Shown: positions 33,247 to 43,472 of the stretch, one piece after another
Layout: every line of letters begins with the position of its first letter
Position numbering within the stretch: the first letter of the stretch is position 1
Source: Alphaproteobacteria bacterium
GTDB taxonomy: Bacteria > Pseudomonadota > Alphaproteobacteria > Micavibrionales > UBA2020
Assembly: GCA_016794125.1 (NCBI GenBank)
Contig: JAEUKT010000003.1
Span: 124,001 to 188,000, forward strand
DNA length: 64,000 bases
Direction of reading: 5' to 3'
Position numbers and translations under genes: made by a program
The notes under the pieces: model-generated
Told to the model about the DNA's origin: nothing
Databases searched by the model: none
What the model saw: the letters and a program-made list of their open reading frames with translations, nothing else

Positions 33247-36036
33247 ATGCATATGCACTTCCATGCCCGCCGGGATTCCCTTTTCGACCCGCACCGCAAC
33301 CCGCTGTACCGCGCCGATTACCGCCCCACGGAATACAAAATTCCGAAGATGAAACTGCATTTCGACCTTGGCGAAGAAAAGACTGTCGTTACCAGCCGCC
33401 TTGAAATCAACCGCAACCCCGACCTGCCCAATGCCGGCGGCGCGCTGGTGCTGGATGGCGAGGAACTGAAACTCACTTCCCTGAAAATCACCGTAAACGG
33501 CGTGACGCGCGATATGGACCGCAGCGAATATCAGGTGACCGATAAAAACCTGATCATCAAAAATCCGCCCGCCCAGCCCTTCGCGCTCGATATCGTGACC
33601 GAGATCAATCCCAAGGAAAACACCGAATTGTCCGGCCTGTATATGGCGGGCCCGATCCTTGTGTCACAGAACGAAAGCCGTGGTTTCCGCCGCATCACTT
33701 ACTCGATGGACCGCCCGGATAACCTGTCCGTTTATGATGTGACGCTGGTGGCCGACAAGGCGCAATTCCCCGTGCTGCTGTCAAACGGCAACGGCGATTT
33801 CACCAAGACGCAAGACCTTGGCGATGGCCGACACAGCATCCAATGGACCGATCCCTGGCCGAAGCCCAGCTATCTGTTCGCCGTGGTCGCGGGCGACCTG
33901 AAAGTATTGTCCGACACCTTCACCACCATGAACGGCCGCGAAATCGCGCTGCGCATCGCGGTGCAACCGGGTTACGAAGATAAAATCGACTGGGCAATGG
34001 AATCCATCAAGGCTGCGATGGCGTGGGATGAAAAACGCTATGGCCGCGAATACGACCTCGACGTGTTCCACGTTGTCGCCGTCGATAAATTCAACGCGGG
34101 CGCGATGGAGAACAAGAGCCTGAACGTGTTCAACGTCTCGACCCTTGTCGGCAACGCCGATACATCGACCGACAGCGAGCTGATTTACATCGAAGAGGTG
34201 ATCGGCCACGAATATTTCCACAACTATTCCGGCGACCGCGTCACGCTGCGCGACTGGTTCGAGCTGACGGTGAAGGAATCCCTCACCACGCTGCGCGAAT
34301 TCCAGTTCATCGAGGACATGCATTCGAAAGGCATCAAGCGCATCGAAGACGCGACCAACCTGAAATCCGGCCAGTTCGTCGAAGATGCGGGCCCCACGTC
34401 GCACCCCGTGCGCCCCGATTATGTCGAAAAATTCGATAACATTTACAGCAGCACCATTTACGAAAAAGGCGCACATGTGATCGGCATGCTGCCCACGATG
34501 TTGGGCGAACAAAAATGGCGCGCGTCGATGGATGAATATTTCGACCGCATGGACGGCACGGCCGCCACCGCCGACAATTTCCTTGATATCATCGAAGAAA
34601 TTTCGGGCAAGGACCTGACGCAGTTCCGCAAATGGTACAGCCAGTCCGGCACGCCGCAGGTCAGCTATGACGGCAAATACGATGCCGCCACGCAGACATA
34701 TACCCTGACGCTGAACCAGATGACACCGCCGACCGCGGATCAGGCGACCAAGGAAAACCTGCATATCCCCGTCGCCATCGGCCTGATCGGCCAGAGCGGC
34801 AAGGATATCGCGCTGACGCTGAAGGGCGAAACGACCCCCGGCCCCACCACGCGCGTGCTTGAACTGACCGAAGCTTCGCAAACCTTCACCTTCACCGGCG
34901 TTACCGGCCCCGTCGTGCCGTCGATCCTGCGCGAATTTTCGGCACCCGTGAAAGTCACCACCGTGCCGACACAGGATGAACTTGTTTTCCGCATGGCGCA
35001 TGACAGCGACCCGTACAATAAATACGAAGCGACCGAGCGCCTGATGATCAAGACGCTCAAAAACCTCATCAAGGACGCACAGGACGACCTGCCGTTACAC
35101 GTGCCCGCCGATTTCATCGCAGCCTATGGCAACAACCTTGCCAATGCCATGGATGGCGACAAGAACTTCAACGCGCTGACACTGCAACTGCCGCCGTCCT
35201 CGCTTGTGACGCAGGATCTGAAAGTGATCGACCCCGACGATGTGCGCGAAGCGACCGTTTTCCTGAAAAAGACGCTGGCGCAGCATTTCGAGCAGGAATT
35301 CCGTGACCTTTACAAGGCAACCATGCCTCCCGCAGGCGAAAAATACGACCTGTCGCAGGAACAGGTCGGCCGCCGCGACATCCACAACCTCAGCCTGTCA
35401 TTCCTGGGCGCGCTGAAGACACCGGAATTCGCAGCTGCTGCCTATGACCAGTTCACGAACGCGACCAACATGACAGAGCGTTATTCGGCGCTGGCCACCC
35501 TGTCGCGCATCCCGCCGTCAGGCGCTGCCGATACGCGCCAGATTGCGCTGGATGCGTTCTATGACCGTTATAAGGACAACCCGAACGTGGTTGAAAAATG
35601 GCTGTCGCTCAACGCCTCCATTTCCGACGGCGACCCGATACAGCGCGTCAAAGACCTGATGAAACACCCGAGCTATGACCAAACCAACCCGAACCTTGTC
35701 CATGCCTTGATGGGCGGGTTTATCAGCGGCAACAGCTCGCTGTTCCATGACAAAAACGGCGAAGGATACAAATTCCTGGCCGATACGGTCATTCATATGA
35801 ACGGCGTGAATGCCAGCACGGCGACCGGCCTTGCCAAGCGTTTCACGCAGTTCAAGCGCTATGACCGCGAGCGTCAGGACCTGATGGTTCGCGAAATGAA
35901 GCGCATCATGGAAACGCCCGACCTCGATGCCGGCATCAAGGAAGTGCTTGGCAAGGCGCTCGACACCGTCGAAAAGAAAAATCCGACCAACGACAACGCC
36001 GCCAAATTCGGCGGAGCAGCGAAAAAGGCAAGCTGA
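33247..36036 (+). CDS. pepN: Aminopeptidase N (M1 family)
   Basis: A 929-residue cytoplasmic zinc aminopeptidase that removes N-terminal residues from peptides. The substrate-binding motif GAMEN lies in KFNAGAMENKSLNVFN. The zinc site is IGHEYFHNYSGDRVTLRDWF with His321, His325 and Glu344, in the H-E-x-x-H-x18-E pattern. The length and the C-terminal DUF3458 helical repeats match E. coli PepN. ATG 33247 is preferred over TTG 33223 because GAGG precedes it. It ends immediately next to the convergent stop of the PhnP-like gene, with no bases between. Confidence 0.95.
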   Translation: MHMHFHARRDSLFDPHRNPLYRADYRPTEYKIPKMKLHFDLGEEKTVVTSRLEINRNPDLPNAGGALVLDGEELKLTSLKITVNGVTRDMDRSEYQVTDKNLIIKNPPAQPFALDIVTEINPKENTELSGLYMAGPILVSQNESRGFRRITYSMDRPDNLSVYDVTLVADKAQFPVLLSNGNGDFTKTQDLGDGRHSIQWTDPWPKPSYLFAVVAGDLKVLSDTFTTMNGREIALRIAVQPGYEDKIDWAMESIKAAMAWDEKRYGREYDLDVFHVVAVDKFNAGAMENKSLNVFNVSTLVGNADTSTDSELIYIEEVIGHEYFHNYSGDRVTLRDWFELTVKESLTTLREFQFIEDMHSKGIKRIEDATNLKSGQFVEDAGPTSHPVRPDYVEKFDNIYSSTIYEKGAHVIGMLPTMLGEQKWRASMDEYFDRMDGTAATADNFLDIIEEISGKDLTQFRKWYSQSGTPQVSYDGKYDAATQTYTLTLNQMTPPTADQATKENLHIPVAIGLIGQSGKDIALTLKGETTPGPTTRVLELTEASQTFTFTGVTGPVVPSILREFSAPVKVTTVPTQDELVFRMAHDSDPYNKYEATERLMIKTLKNLIKDAQDDLPLHVPADFIAAYGNNLANAMDGDKNFNALTLQLPPSSLVTQDLKVIDPDDVREATVFLKKTLAQHFEQEFRDLYKATMPPAGEKYDLSQEQVGRRDIHNLSLSFLGALKTPEFAAAAYDQFTNATNMTERYSALATLSRIPPSGAADTRQIALDAFYDRYKDNPNVVEKWLSLNASISDGDPIQRVKDLMKHPSYDQTNPNLVHALMGGFISGNSSLFHDKNGEGYKFLADTVIHMNGVNASTATGLAKRFTQFKRYDRERQDLMVREMKRIMETPDLDAGIKEVLGKALDTVEKKNPTNDNAAKFGGAAKKAS

Positions 36037-36822
36037 TTAACGGTGGTTGGTGGCGAGATCGATTTCCATCCCGTCATAGGCGGGGCGGATATGCGGCGGC
36101 AATTCGTCGCACAGCGTCTTGTAATCCATATGCGTCGTCAGCACGGTCAAATACGTCATTTTCGGCTTCAGCCGTTCGACCCATTTAAAAACGCGCTTCA
36201 GGTTGGCGTGGGTTGATACGCTTTCCTTGTGATAAGCGCCCGCATCGACAATCCATGTCTCGACACCCTTCAGCGCGTCGAGCGATTTTTCGTTGAAATC
36301 CGCAACATCGACGCTATAGGCAAAGTCGCCGAAACGGAAGCCGAGGGAGAGCATGGTCGTATGATCCTGCTCGAAGCTTTCAACGTCGATATCGCCGATC
36401 GTGAAGCGGTCATAGTTTTCGATGACTTTTTTTGAAAGAAACTGCGTATAAATACCGCCGAACTTCGGCTCGTACAGATACGGCCAGCGGCGGTGGATTT
36501 CATCATGCGTTTCGACGTTGGTGTAAAGGTCGAGCAGCTTGGCGCTGTGATAGGCGATCGGGCGCAAATCGTCGATGCCGTTCACATGGTCGTTATGCCC
36601 GTGGCTGATCAAAACGCCGTCCAGATGCTTGACGTTATAGGCAGTCAGCTGCTGGCGCAGGTCATAGCTCGTATCGACAAGCAGCGTGGTTTTGGCAGAT
36701 TGCACCAGCAGCGAAGCGCGGGTGCGGTGGTTTTTGTCGTTCGCGGGATCGCATGTGCCCCAGAAACCGCCGGCCGCGGGCACACCCAGCGACCCGCCGC
36801 AGCCAAGTACCGTCATCTTCAT
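36037..36822 (-). CDS. PhnP-like metallo-beta-lactamase-fold phosphodiesterase
   Basis: A 261-residue protein. It opens MKMTVLGCGGSLGVPAAGGF, then GTCDPANDKNHRTRASLLVQ, with metal motif LISHGHNDHVNGIDDLRPIA (H-x-H-x-D-H) and later ligands in VETWIVDAGAYHKES and LTTHMDYKTL. The N-terminal G-C-G-x-S-x-G-V-P pattern is typical of PhnP-type phosphoribosyl cyclic phosphodiesterases and their relatives. In alphaproteobacteria this gene regularly sits next to tatD and metG outside any phn cluster, so the real substrate is unknown. Its ATG overlaps the tatD stop as ATGA. Confidence 0.88.
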   Translation of the reverse strand: MKMTVLGCGGSLGVPAAGGFWGTCDPANDKNHRTRASLLVQSAKTTLLVDTSYDLRQQLTAYNVKHLDGVLISHGHNDHVNGIDDLRPIAYHSAKLLDLYTNVETHDEIHRRWPYLYEPKFGGIYTQFLSKKVIENYDRFTIGDIDVESFEQDHTTMLSLGFRFGDFAYSVDVADFNEKSLDALKGVETWIVDAGAYHKESVSTHANLKRVFKWVERLKPKMTYLTVLTTHMDYKTLCDELPPHIRPAYDGMEIDLATNHR

Positions 36823-37604
36823 TGCGTTTTCGCCTTATTGAAGAGTTTAAAGAAATTTTCCGTCGTATGCGCCGCCACCTGCTCCATCGTCAGACCTTTC
36901 AACTGCGCCACCATCTGCGCAGTATGAACGACAAATGAAGGCTCGTTCCGCTTGCCGCGATGGGGCATGGGCGCAAGATAAGGGCTGTCGGTTTCGACAA
37001 GAATGCGGTCCATCGGCACCAGCTTCACGATTTCGCGCAACTCGTCCGATTTCTTGAAAGTGATGATGCCGGAAAAGGAAATGTAAAAGCCCAGATCCAG
37101 CGATTTTTCCGCCAGCCACGGCGTGCCGCTGAAGCAGTGCATCACGCCGCGCGCCTTGCGCTGGCCGGCATCGGTCATGATGCGGATGGTGTCTTCGTCG
37201 GCATCGCGGGTATGGATGATGAGCGGCAGGCCGGTTTCAAGCGCGGCCTCGATATGCGTGGCGAATACGCCTTGCTGTTCTTCCTTGGGCGAATGTTCGT
37301 AGTAATAATCGAGGCCGGTTTCGCCAATACCCACAACCTTGGGATTGCGGGTCAGCGCAACGATTTCTTCGCGCTTGATATTGATTTCGCCCGCATCGGC
37401 GGCATGGTGCGGATGCGTGCCGACCGTGCAGTTGATGACCGGCGACGATTCTGCGACCGCAAGGATCTGCGGAAATTTGGTAATTTCCGTGCAGATGGTC
37501 AGGAAATGCCCAACCCCCGCCGATTTGGCGCGGCTGACGATTTCCGCGACACCTTCTTCGGCGAAGTCGGGGTAATCCAGATGACAATGGCTATCGACCA
37601 GCAT
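36819..37604 (-). CDS. tatD: TatD-family metal-dependent deoxyribonuclease
   Basis: A 261-residue TIM-barrel hydrolase. Metal ligands are visible in [20 protein letters not shown] (His6 and His8), GIGETGLDYYYE (Glu), LPLIIHTRDADEDT, GVMHCFSGT and VETDSPYLAPMPHRGKRNEP. It acts as a 3'-5' exonuclease in DNA quality control and is usually placed after metG, as here. The ATG shares one base with the metG stop (TAATG), and its stop overlaps the next start. Confidence 0.95.
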   Translation of the reverse strand: MLVDSHCHLDYPDFAEEGVAEIVSRAKSAGVGHFLTICTEITKFPQILAVAESSPVINCTVGTHPHHAADAGEINIKREEIVALTRNPKVVGIGETGLDYYYEHSPKEEQQGVFATHIEAALETGLPLIIHTRDADEDTIRIMTDAGQRKARGVMHCFSGTPWLAEKSLDLGFYISFSGIITFKKSDELREIVKLVPMDRILVETDSPYLAPMPHRGKRNEPSFVVHTAQMVAQLKGLTMEQVAAHTTENFFKLFNKAKTQ

Positions 37605-39169
37605 TACGCCGTTTTCTCCTCGACCGGCGGTTCATAGCGCGGGAACACGCCCTGCGGCGCGGGCAGCGCCGTGCCAGGCTGCAGCGCATGGGTCGAACCG
37701 ATAAAGGTGAAGTCACGCGCATTCGCGGGCGCCGCCACCTGATCGAGTATCTTGTTCGCAGCCTCCGGCGTGAAGGGCTGCAGGATGATACCAAGGTTGC
37801 GGATTACTTCTGCCAGCACATACAGTACCGTCTGCATACGCTCGATATTCGTTTTCTTCAGCGTCCAGGGGGCCTGCGCGTCGATATACAGGTTCGCGGC
37901 ATTCGCGACCTGCACGACTTCCTCAAGCGCCTTGGAAAACTGCATTTTCTCGAACTCGCCGCGCACGGCGATCAGCATCGCCTGCCCTGCCTTGTCGAGC
38001 AGCTGGTGATCGACGTCTTCGAGAATGCCGGGTTTCGGCACCACGCCGCCGCAGTTTTTGGCGATCTGGCTGAGCGTGCGCTGCGCAAGGTTGCCCATGT
38101 TGTTCGCCAGCTCCGCATTGATGCGGTTGCCGAGCAGTTCATACGAAATATCGCCGTCCTGCCCGAAATTCACTTCGCGCATCAGCGCATAGCGCGCCTG
38201 TTCAACGCCGAAGCGTTCGATCAGGCTGGCCGGAGAAATGACGTTGCCGAGCGATTTCGACATTTTCTCGCCTTTGGTCATCAGGAAGCCATGGCCGAAA
38301 ACGCGTTTCGGAATGGGCAGTCCTGCCGACATCAGGAAAGCAGGCCAATAGACGGTGTGGAAACGCACGATATCCTTGCCGATCAGATGCACATCGGCGG
38401 GCCAGTATTTCTTGAACTGGCCGTCTTTGTCGTCAGGGTAGCCGATCGCGCTGATATAGTTGGTCAACGCATCGACCCAGACATACATGATATGGTCTTT
38501 TGCATTCGGCACCTTCACGCCCCAATCGAAACTTGTGCGGGAGATTGAAAGGTCTTTGAGGCCTTGTTTGACGAAGCTGACGACTTCGTTGCGGCGGAAA
38601 GACGGCTGGATGAATTCAGGATGCGCTTCGTAGTAATCGAGCAGTTTCTGGGTATAGTCGGACAGCTTGAAGAAATAGCTTTCTTCTTCCACCCAGTGCA
38701 CCTCGGTACCGGTCGTCTTGTTGACCTTTTTGCCGTCGGGGCGGGTTTCCAGCTCGTCTTCGCCATAGAAAGCTTCGTCGCGTTCCGAATACCAGCCGGC
38801 ATATTTGTTCAGGTAGATATCGCCCGCTTCCTGCATCTTGCCCCAGATCGCCTGGCAGCTTTCCTTGTGGAAGTCGGCGGTGGTACGAATGAACTGATCC
38901 TGCGAGATGTTCAAATCTTTGCACATCTGTACGAACAGCGACGCGATTTCGTCGGTGAATTCCTGCGGCTGCTTGCCCTTGGCAATCGCCGTCTTTTGCA
39001 CCTTCTGGCCGTGTTCGTCCGTGCCGGTCAGGAAATAAACATCGAAGCCGTCAAGGCGTTTGAAGCGCGCCATCACATCCGCGCCGATCGCTTCGTAGGC
39101 ATGACCCAGATGGGGCGGGCCATTGACATACGAAATGGCGGTGGTGATGTAGAAATGCGGTTTGCTCAT
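37604..39169 (-). CDS. metG: Methionyl-tRNA synthetase
   Basis: A 521-residue class I synthetase. The HIGH motif appears in [20 protein letters not shown], followed by [13 protein letters not shown]; the KMSKS motif is [15 protein letters not shown]. The anticodon-binding helices follow ([18 protein letters not shown]). It lacks the C-terminal tRNA-binding domain found in longer MetG proteins, which is normal in this group. AGAGGA precedes the ATG. It lies between holB and tatD in one leftward operon. Confidence 0.97.
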   Translation of the reverse strand: MSKPHFYITTAISYVNGPPHLGHAYEAIGADVMARFKRLDGFDVYFLTGTDEHGQKVQKTAIAKGKQPQEFTDEIASLFVQMCKDLNISQDQFIRTTADFHKESCQAIWGKMQEAGDIYLNKYAGWYSERDEAFYGEDELETRPDGKKVNKTTGTEVHWVEEESYFFKLSDYTQKLLDYYEAHPEFIQPSFRRNEVVSFVKQGLKDLSISRTSFDWGVKVPNAKDHIMYVWVDALTNYISAIGYPDDKDGQFKKYWPADVHLIGKDIVRFHTVYWPAFLMSAGLPIPKRVFGHGFLMTKGEKMSKSLGNVISPASLIERFGVEQARYALMREVNFGQDGDISYELLGNRINAELANNMGNLAQRTLSQIAKNCGGVVPKPGILEDVDHQLLDKAGQAMLIAVRGEFEKMQFSKALEEVVQVANAANLYIDAQAPWTLKKTNIERMQTVLYVLAEVIRNLGIILQPFTPEAANKILDQVAAPANARDFTFIGSTHALQPGTALPAPQGVFPRYEPPVEEKTA

Positions 39170-39177
39170 GTTGTCCT

Positions 39178-40350
39178 CTATACGGCCAATGCCGGGTAGC
39201 TGGGGTTTTGCATCATCAGGAACGCGCCGATCAGCGCCTGACGTTTATCTAGGTTCGACCACTCCGCCTGCCGGAACATCTGCGACATTTTTTCCCATGT
39301 CAGCAGGAAATGGCGCGGCGGGAACTGGTCGAGAAGTCTTTGCAGGATCATGCCGTCGCCCGGCATAATGTCGGTCACGCGCTGCCCGCGTGCCTCCACC
39401 TGCGCAAGTCGCTGGCACCAGCCGGTCAGGATCGCGCGGCAGGTTTCGTATTTCTGCTCCTCGCGCGACAGTTTTTCGGCGTTGTTATGCAGCGCGACGA
39501 TATCAAGAGCGGGAATGGTGGAAACGGTTTTCAGCAATTCGCCATACAGCGCCATGCCGCCATCGGCATAAAATTGCAACGCCTGACCGATTGAACCTTC
39601 CGCATAACGGCTGATGGCATCTTTTTCGCCGTCGCCGATAGTCGGGATAAATTTTTCAAGCAGCTTCGCCAGCGTCGCAGGCGACAACGGATCCATGTTC
39701 ACCATGCGGCAGCGGGAACGGATGGTCGGCAGAAACGCACCGGGCTGCGAAGTGGTCAGGACCAGCAGCGTTTTCGACGGCGGTTCTTCCAAAACCTTCA
39801 GCAGCGCGTTCTGCCCGGTCGCATTCAGGTATTCGGCGCTATCGACAATCGCCACGCGCCAGCCGCCTTCGGCTGCCTTGCTATGCAGTTTATGCTTGAT
39901 GTCGCGCACGGCATCGACGGCGATGTCCTGCTTCAGCTTGCCCTTTTTCTCGTCGAGTTCGCGCTCCACCACCACAAGGTCGGCATGGCCGCCGGAAACG
40001 ACGCGGCGGAACACCGGGTCCTCGGCAGCAACATGCAGGGTCGAAGGTTTTTCCGGTTCGCCGAACAAACCCGCTTCCTGCTCGCCGCCCTGCTTGAACA
40101 GGAAACGCGCAAGGCGATAGGCCAGCGTCGCCTTGCCGATGCCGGCAGGGCCGGACAGGATCAGCGCGTGGGGCATACGGCCCGCGTTAAAATCGGCCAG
40201 CAGCGCGGCCTCGACCGCTTCATGCCCCAGAAGATCGGGGTTGGATTTAGGTGACAGCTCGACAGGTTCGGGCGGCGCGGCTGCATCTACTTCAGCCTCG
40301 GCTTCGTCGAACTTTTCGACTTCTTCATCGTCGCCGAACAGGCTAGCCAA
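39178..40350 (-). CDS. holB: DNA polymerase III delta-prime subunit
   Basis: A 390-residue protein of the clamp loader. The AAA+ core begins at about residue 40: [20 protein letters not shown], Walker-A-like [20 protein letters not shown], then [20 protein letters not shown] and [20 protein letters not shown] with the sensor arginine. The C-terminal part is helical. An acidic stretch of about 30 residues at the N-terminus is extra. Its start overlaps the tmk stop by eight bases. Confidence 0.93.
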   Translation of the reverse strand: MASLFGDDEEVEKFDEAEAEVDAAAPPEPVELSPKSNPDLLGHEAVEAALLADFNAGRMPHALILSGPAGIGKATLAYRLARFLFKQGGEQEAGLFGEPEKPSTLHVAAEDPVFRRVVSGGHADLVVVERELDEKKGKLKQDIAVDAVRDIKHKLHSKAAEGGWRVAIVDSAEYLNATGQNALLKVLEEPPSKTLLVLTTSQPGAFLPTIRSRCRMVNMDPLSPATLAKLLEKFIPTIGDGEKDAISRYAEGSIGQALQFYADGGMALYGELLKTVSTIPALDIVALHNNAEKLSREEQKYETCRAILTGWCQRLAQVEARGQRVTDIMPGDGMILQRLLDQFPPRHFLLTWEKMSQMFRQAEWSNLDKRQALIGAFLMMQNPSYPALAV

Positions 40351-41020
40351 GCTTCACCTCGCGCAAGCTAACGCCGAAGCGGGTTTCGATGTTTTTCAAA
40401 ATCTGGCCATGTATCGTGGCGATATCCTGCGCCGCGTCGATAATGACGCAGCGGTCGGGGAACCGCTTGGCGATCTCCAGAAAGCCTTGGCGCAGCCGGT
40501 TGTGGAATGGCACGCCCATGCGCTCGTAGCGGTCTTCGGTGCTTTCGTTTTTGTCGGCAGTGACTGCCAGCTGTTTCAACGAACGGCTGAGCCCCTTTTC
40601 GGCGTCGATGTCGAACATAAAGGTCAGGTCGGGCTGGAAATCGCCCGCGATCATCGCATAGATACGGTCGATAAGCCCTTGGTCGAGCCCCATGCCATAA
40701 CCTTGGAATGCACGGGTTGAATCAACGAAGCGGTCGGAAACGACCCACTTCCCCTGCTCCATCGACGGCCAGATTTTATTGACCAGATGTTCGCGGCGCG
40801 CTGACATCATCAGCATCGCTTCGGTTAGCGGATCGAAATTGCCCGCATCACGCTGGATCAGCAGGTTGCGGATACGCTCCGCTTGGTCCGTGCCGCCCGG
40901 TTCGCGCGTCATCACGGCATTCAATCCCGCAGCGGTAAGCGCAGCGCCCAGCATCTTCACTTGCGTGCTTTTGCCCGTGCCTTCGCCGCCTTCCAGCGTG
41001 ATGAAAACGCCCTTGGTCAT
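40343..41020 (-). CDS. tmk: Thymidylate kinase
   Basis: A 225-residue kinase that converts dTMP to dTDP. The P-loop is ITLEGGEGTGKSTQ, followed by the DRX region VVSDRFVDSTRAFQGYGMG and the base-binding TREPGGTDQAERIR. Length and motifs are standard. It starts two bases after dacA stops and overlaps holB at its end, a conserved pairing in bacteria. Confidence 0.96.
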   Translation of the reverse strand: MTKGVFITLEGGEGTGKSTQVKMLGAALTAAGLNAVMTREPGGTDQAERIRNLLIQRDAGNFDPLTEAMLMMSARREHLVNKIWPSMEQGKWVVSDRFVDSTRAFQGYGMGLDQGLIDRIYAMIAGDFQPDLTFMFDIDAEKGLSRSLKQLAVTADKNESTEDRYERMGVPFHNRLRQGFLEIAKRFPDRCVIIDAAQDIATIHGQILKNIETRFGVSLREVKLG

Positions 41021-41022
41021 GG

Positions 41023-42228
41023 TCAGAAAGAACCCGTCAGCAGGTAATTCAGGCGGTCTTTGACGCGGCCGAACACGCCCTTGCGCGGGCTGTCTGCGCC
41101 TGCCACCAGCTTGATATCCACAGGTTTCTGATCGGGGACTTCGATACGCAGCGTTCCTGCTTCTTCACCCGCCCTGACAGGCGCGATCATGGGCTGTTTG
41201 AACTTCACGCTCAGTTTTAGCTCGGCGCGTTTTGCGCGCGGCATCACGACATTGACATCATCGGCTGCAATCAGGGGCACGGTGCGTTCCTGTCCCAACC
41301 AGACCTGCGCGTCTTCGATGTGCTGCCCTTTTGAAACGATTTTCTTCGATTCAAAGTTGCGGAACGCCCATTCCATCAGCTTGATGCCTTCTTCTTCGCG
41401 GTCTTTTTTGCTGGCAAGGCCGTTCAGGACAAGGATCACGCGGCGGCCGTCGCGCTTGGCGGAGCCCACAAGCCCATAGCCTGCGATTTCGGTATGGCCG
41501 GTTTTCAGGCCGTCTGCGCCCGACACGCGGCCCAGCAGCGGGTCGCGGTTTTGCTGCTTGATTTTGTTATAGGTGAATTCTTTTTCCGCGAAATACGGGT
41601 AGTACGCAGGAAAATCGTTGATGATCCGATAGGCCAAAATCGCAAGGTCGCGCGGCGTGGAATAATGGTCAGGATCCGGCAGACCGGTCGCGTTCATGAA
41701 ATGGCTGTCCTTCAGGCCAATCTCCTTGGCGCGCACGTTCATCGCGTCGACGAACGCCTCTTCCGTGCCCGCAACGCCTTCGGCCAGGGCGACAGACGCA
41801 TCATTGCCGGACTGCACGATCACGCCGCGCACCAGGTCTTCGACCTTGACCTTTGTGCCGACCTGAATATACATGCGCGAACCTTCGTCCATGCTGTTTT
41901 TCCATGCACGTTCTGAAACAAGCAATTCATCGGACAGCTTCATCTGGCCGTTCTTCAGCGCCTCGAACACCATGTACATGGTCATGAGCTTGCTCATGGA
42001 GGATGTGGGCATACGGTCTCCCGCACGCTTGTCGAGCAGCACGACGCCCGTATTCGCATCAACGATAATCGCTTCCTTTGCAATGGTCTCGATCGGCTGC
42101 GGCGGCGCGGCAGGAGCTGCGGCAGCAGGCTCGGTCACGGTGGCCGTGACATCCAGCAGAGGCTGCGCATGCGCGCTGACTGCAAGGAAGATTGAGAACA
42201 GCAGGCAAATCGCCGGAATTTTTTTCAT
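41023..42228 (-). CDS. dacA: D-alanyl-D-alanine carboxypeptidase (PBP5/6 class)
   Basis: A 401-residue exported enzyme with a signal peptide (KIPAICLLFSIFLAVSAHAQ). The penicilloyl serine transferase motifs are present: SxxK as SSMSKLMTMY (Ser77, Lys80), SxN as IVQSGNDASVALAEG, and KTG as GLKTGHTEIAGYG. The C-terminal beta domain is followed by a short end that could be an amphipathic anchor (RVKDRLNYLLTGSF). It trims pentapeptides in peptidoglycan. It lies between rlpA and tmk. Confidence 0.95.
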   Translation of the reverse strand: MKKIPAICLLFSIFLAVSAHAQPLLDVTATVTEPAAAAPAAPPQPIETIAKEAIIVDANTGVVLLDKRAGDRMPTSSMSKLMTMYMVFEALKNGQMKLSDELLVSERAWKNSMDEGSRMYIQVGTKVKVEDLVRGVIVQSGNDASVALAEGVAGTEEAFVDAMNVRAKEIGLKDSHFMNATGLPDPDHYSTPRDLAILAYRIINDFPAYYPYFAEKEFTYNKIKQQNRDPLLGRVSGADGLKTGHTEIAGYGLVGSAKRDGRRVILVLNGLASKKDREEEGIKLMEWAFRNFESKKIVSKGQHIEDAQVWLGQERTVPLIAADDVNVVMPRAKRAELKLSVKFKQPMIAPVRAGEEAGTLRIEVPDQKPVDIKLVAGADSPRKGVFGRVKDRLNYLLTGSF

Positions 42229-42246
42229 TATTACCCTCGTTTTTTC

Positions 42247-43395
42247 TTATTTCTTGACGACGCGCGCACCGGTTGAACCGAGCGCAATCACGCGTTCCAG
42301 CACTTCATCCGCTTTTTGCACGGACGCGATCGGTCCGAGCTTGACGCGGTAAAGCGTCTTGCCGCGTACATTAATAGGATCAATCTGTACGGGCGCAATC
42401 CCGCTCAGGTCTCGCTGCAGCTTTTCCGCGTTTGCGCGCACGGCGAAAGCGCCCGCCTGCACGAACAGGCCCGTCGGGGCGACGGGTTCTTGCTCCACGA
42501 CTGGCGCTGGCATAAACCGCCCTTGCTCGATGCGTCCGCTCGCCATGCCACCCGGCATTTCGCCCATTTCATCGTCACGCAGCGTTGAACCGCTATTATT
42601 GACGGGGCGCGACGGCGCTACATAGGCGGGCGTACTGGTGTAATTCTGGCGCGCGGGCGGCGCGGAAGCTGGCGCTGCCAGTTCCTCCACCGTGATGGTC
42701 GGCGTCTGGAGGCTTTCCGGCAGGCTGGTGTCATTCGATGCGACGCGGATCGGGCGCATATCGGACATGTTTCCCGCATCCGAACGGGCCGCAACTTGCG
42801 TTGCGACAGGCCGCGCATTTTCCATGCGCTCCAGGTCAGCCATGGTCAGGCGCGAGGTATCCATGCCGCGCTTGGCCGCTTCGGACATCTGTTTGCTTTC
42901 GCGCGTCAGCACTTCGAGACGCACGCGCGCCGTGCCCTTGCCAATGAATCCAAGCAATTCCGCCGCGCGTTTCGATACGTCGATAATGCGGCCATGGGCG
43001 AAGGGGCCGCGGTCGTTGATGCGCACAACGACCGAACGGCCGTTTTCAAGGTTGGTGACACGCACCAGCGAAGGCATCTGCAAGGTGCGGTGCGCGGCTG
43101 TCAACTCATGCTGGTCGTAGCGCTCGCCGTTGGCCGTGCGCTTGCCGTGGAAATCGGGGCCGTACCATGACGCGATGCCGGTTTCAGTCATACGAAAATC
43201 TTCGGTCGGATAATACCAGACTGAACCGACGCGGTAAGGCTTGCCGATTTTGTAAGTACCCGCATTTTCTTCCTGGCCGGGCCAATTGACCTTTTTTGCC
43301 CAATGCGACATCAACTGGCTTTCTGCGCAACCTGTCAGCAACAGGATACCGAAAACAGGCAGTGCGAATTTGAAAAAACGATGCAGCGCGTTCAT
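42247..43395 (-). CDS. rlpA: RlpA septal lytic transglycosylase lipoprotein with SPOR domain
   Basis: A 382-residue lipoprotein. The lipobox LLLTGC has its Cys at residue 23. The double-psi beta-barrel holds TETGIASWYGPDFHGKRTAN, GERYDQHELTAAHRTLQMPS and VVVRINDRGPFAHGRIIDVS, including the catalytic Glu and Asp positions of RlpA. A Pro/Ser-rich linker leads to a C-terminal SPOR domain (GLFVQAGAFAVRANAEKLQR, then LYRVKLGPIASVQKADEVLE), which binds denuded glycans at division sites. It cleaves naked glycan strands. It is co-directional with dacA. Confidence 0.95.
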   Translation of the reverse strand: MNALHRFFKFALPVFGILLLTGCAESQLMSHWAKKVNWPGQEENAGTYKIGKPYRVGSVWYYPTEDFRMTETGIASWYGPDFHGKRTANGERYDQHELTAAHRTLQMPSLVRVTNLENGRSVVVRINDRGPFAHGRIIDVSKRAAELLGFIGKGTARVRLEVLTRESKQMSEAAKRGMDTSRLTMADLERMENARPVATQVAARSDAGNMSDMRPIRVASNDTSLPESLQTPTITVEELAAPASAPPARQNYTSTPAYVAPSRPVNNSGSTLRDDEMGEMPGGMASGRIEQGRFMPAPVVEQEPVAPTGLFVQAGAFAVRANAEKLQRDLSGIAPVQIDPINVRGKTLYRVKLGPIASVQKADEVLERVIALGSTGARVVKK

Positions 43396-43472
43396 GAATT
43401 TGCAGCCTTCCGAATGCAGTTTTAAGTCTCTGGAGAATAGCCAATTCGGACACCAATGGCTAGGTTTTATGC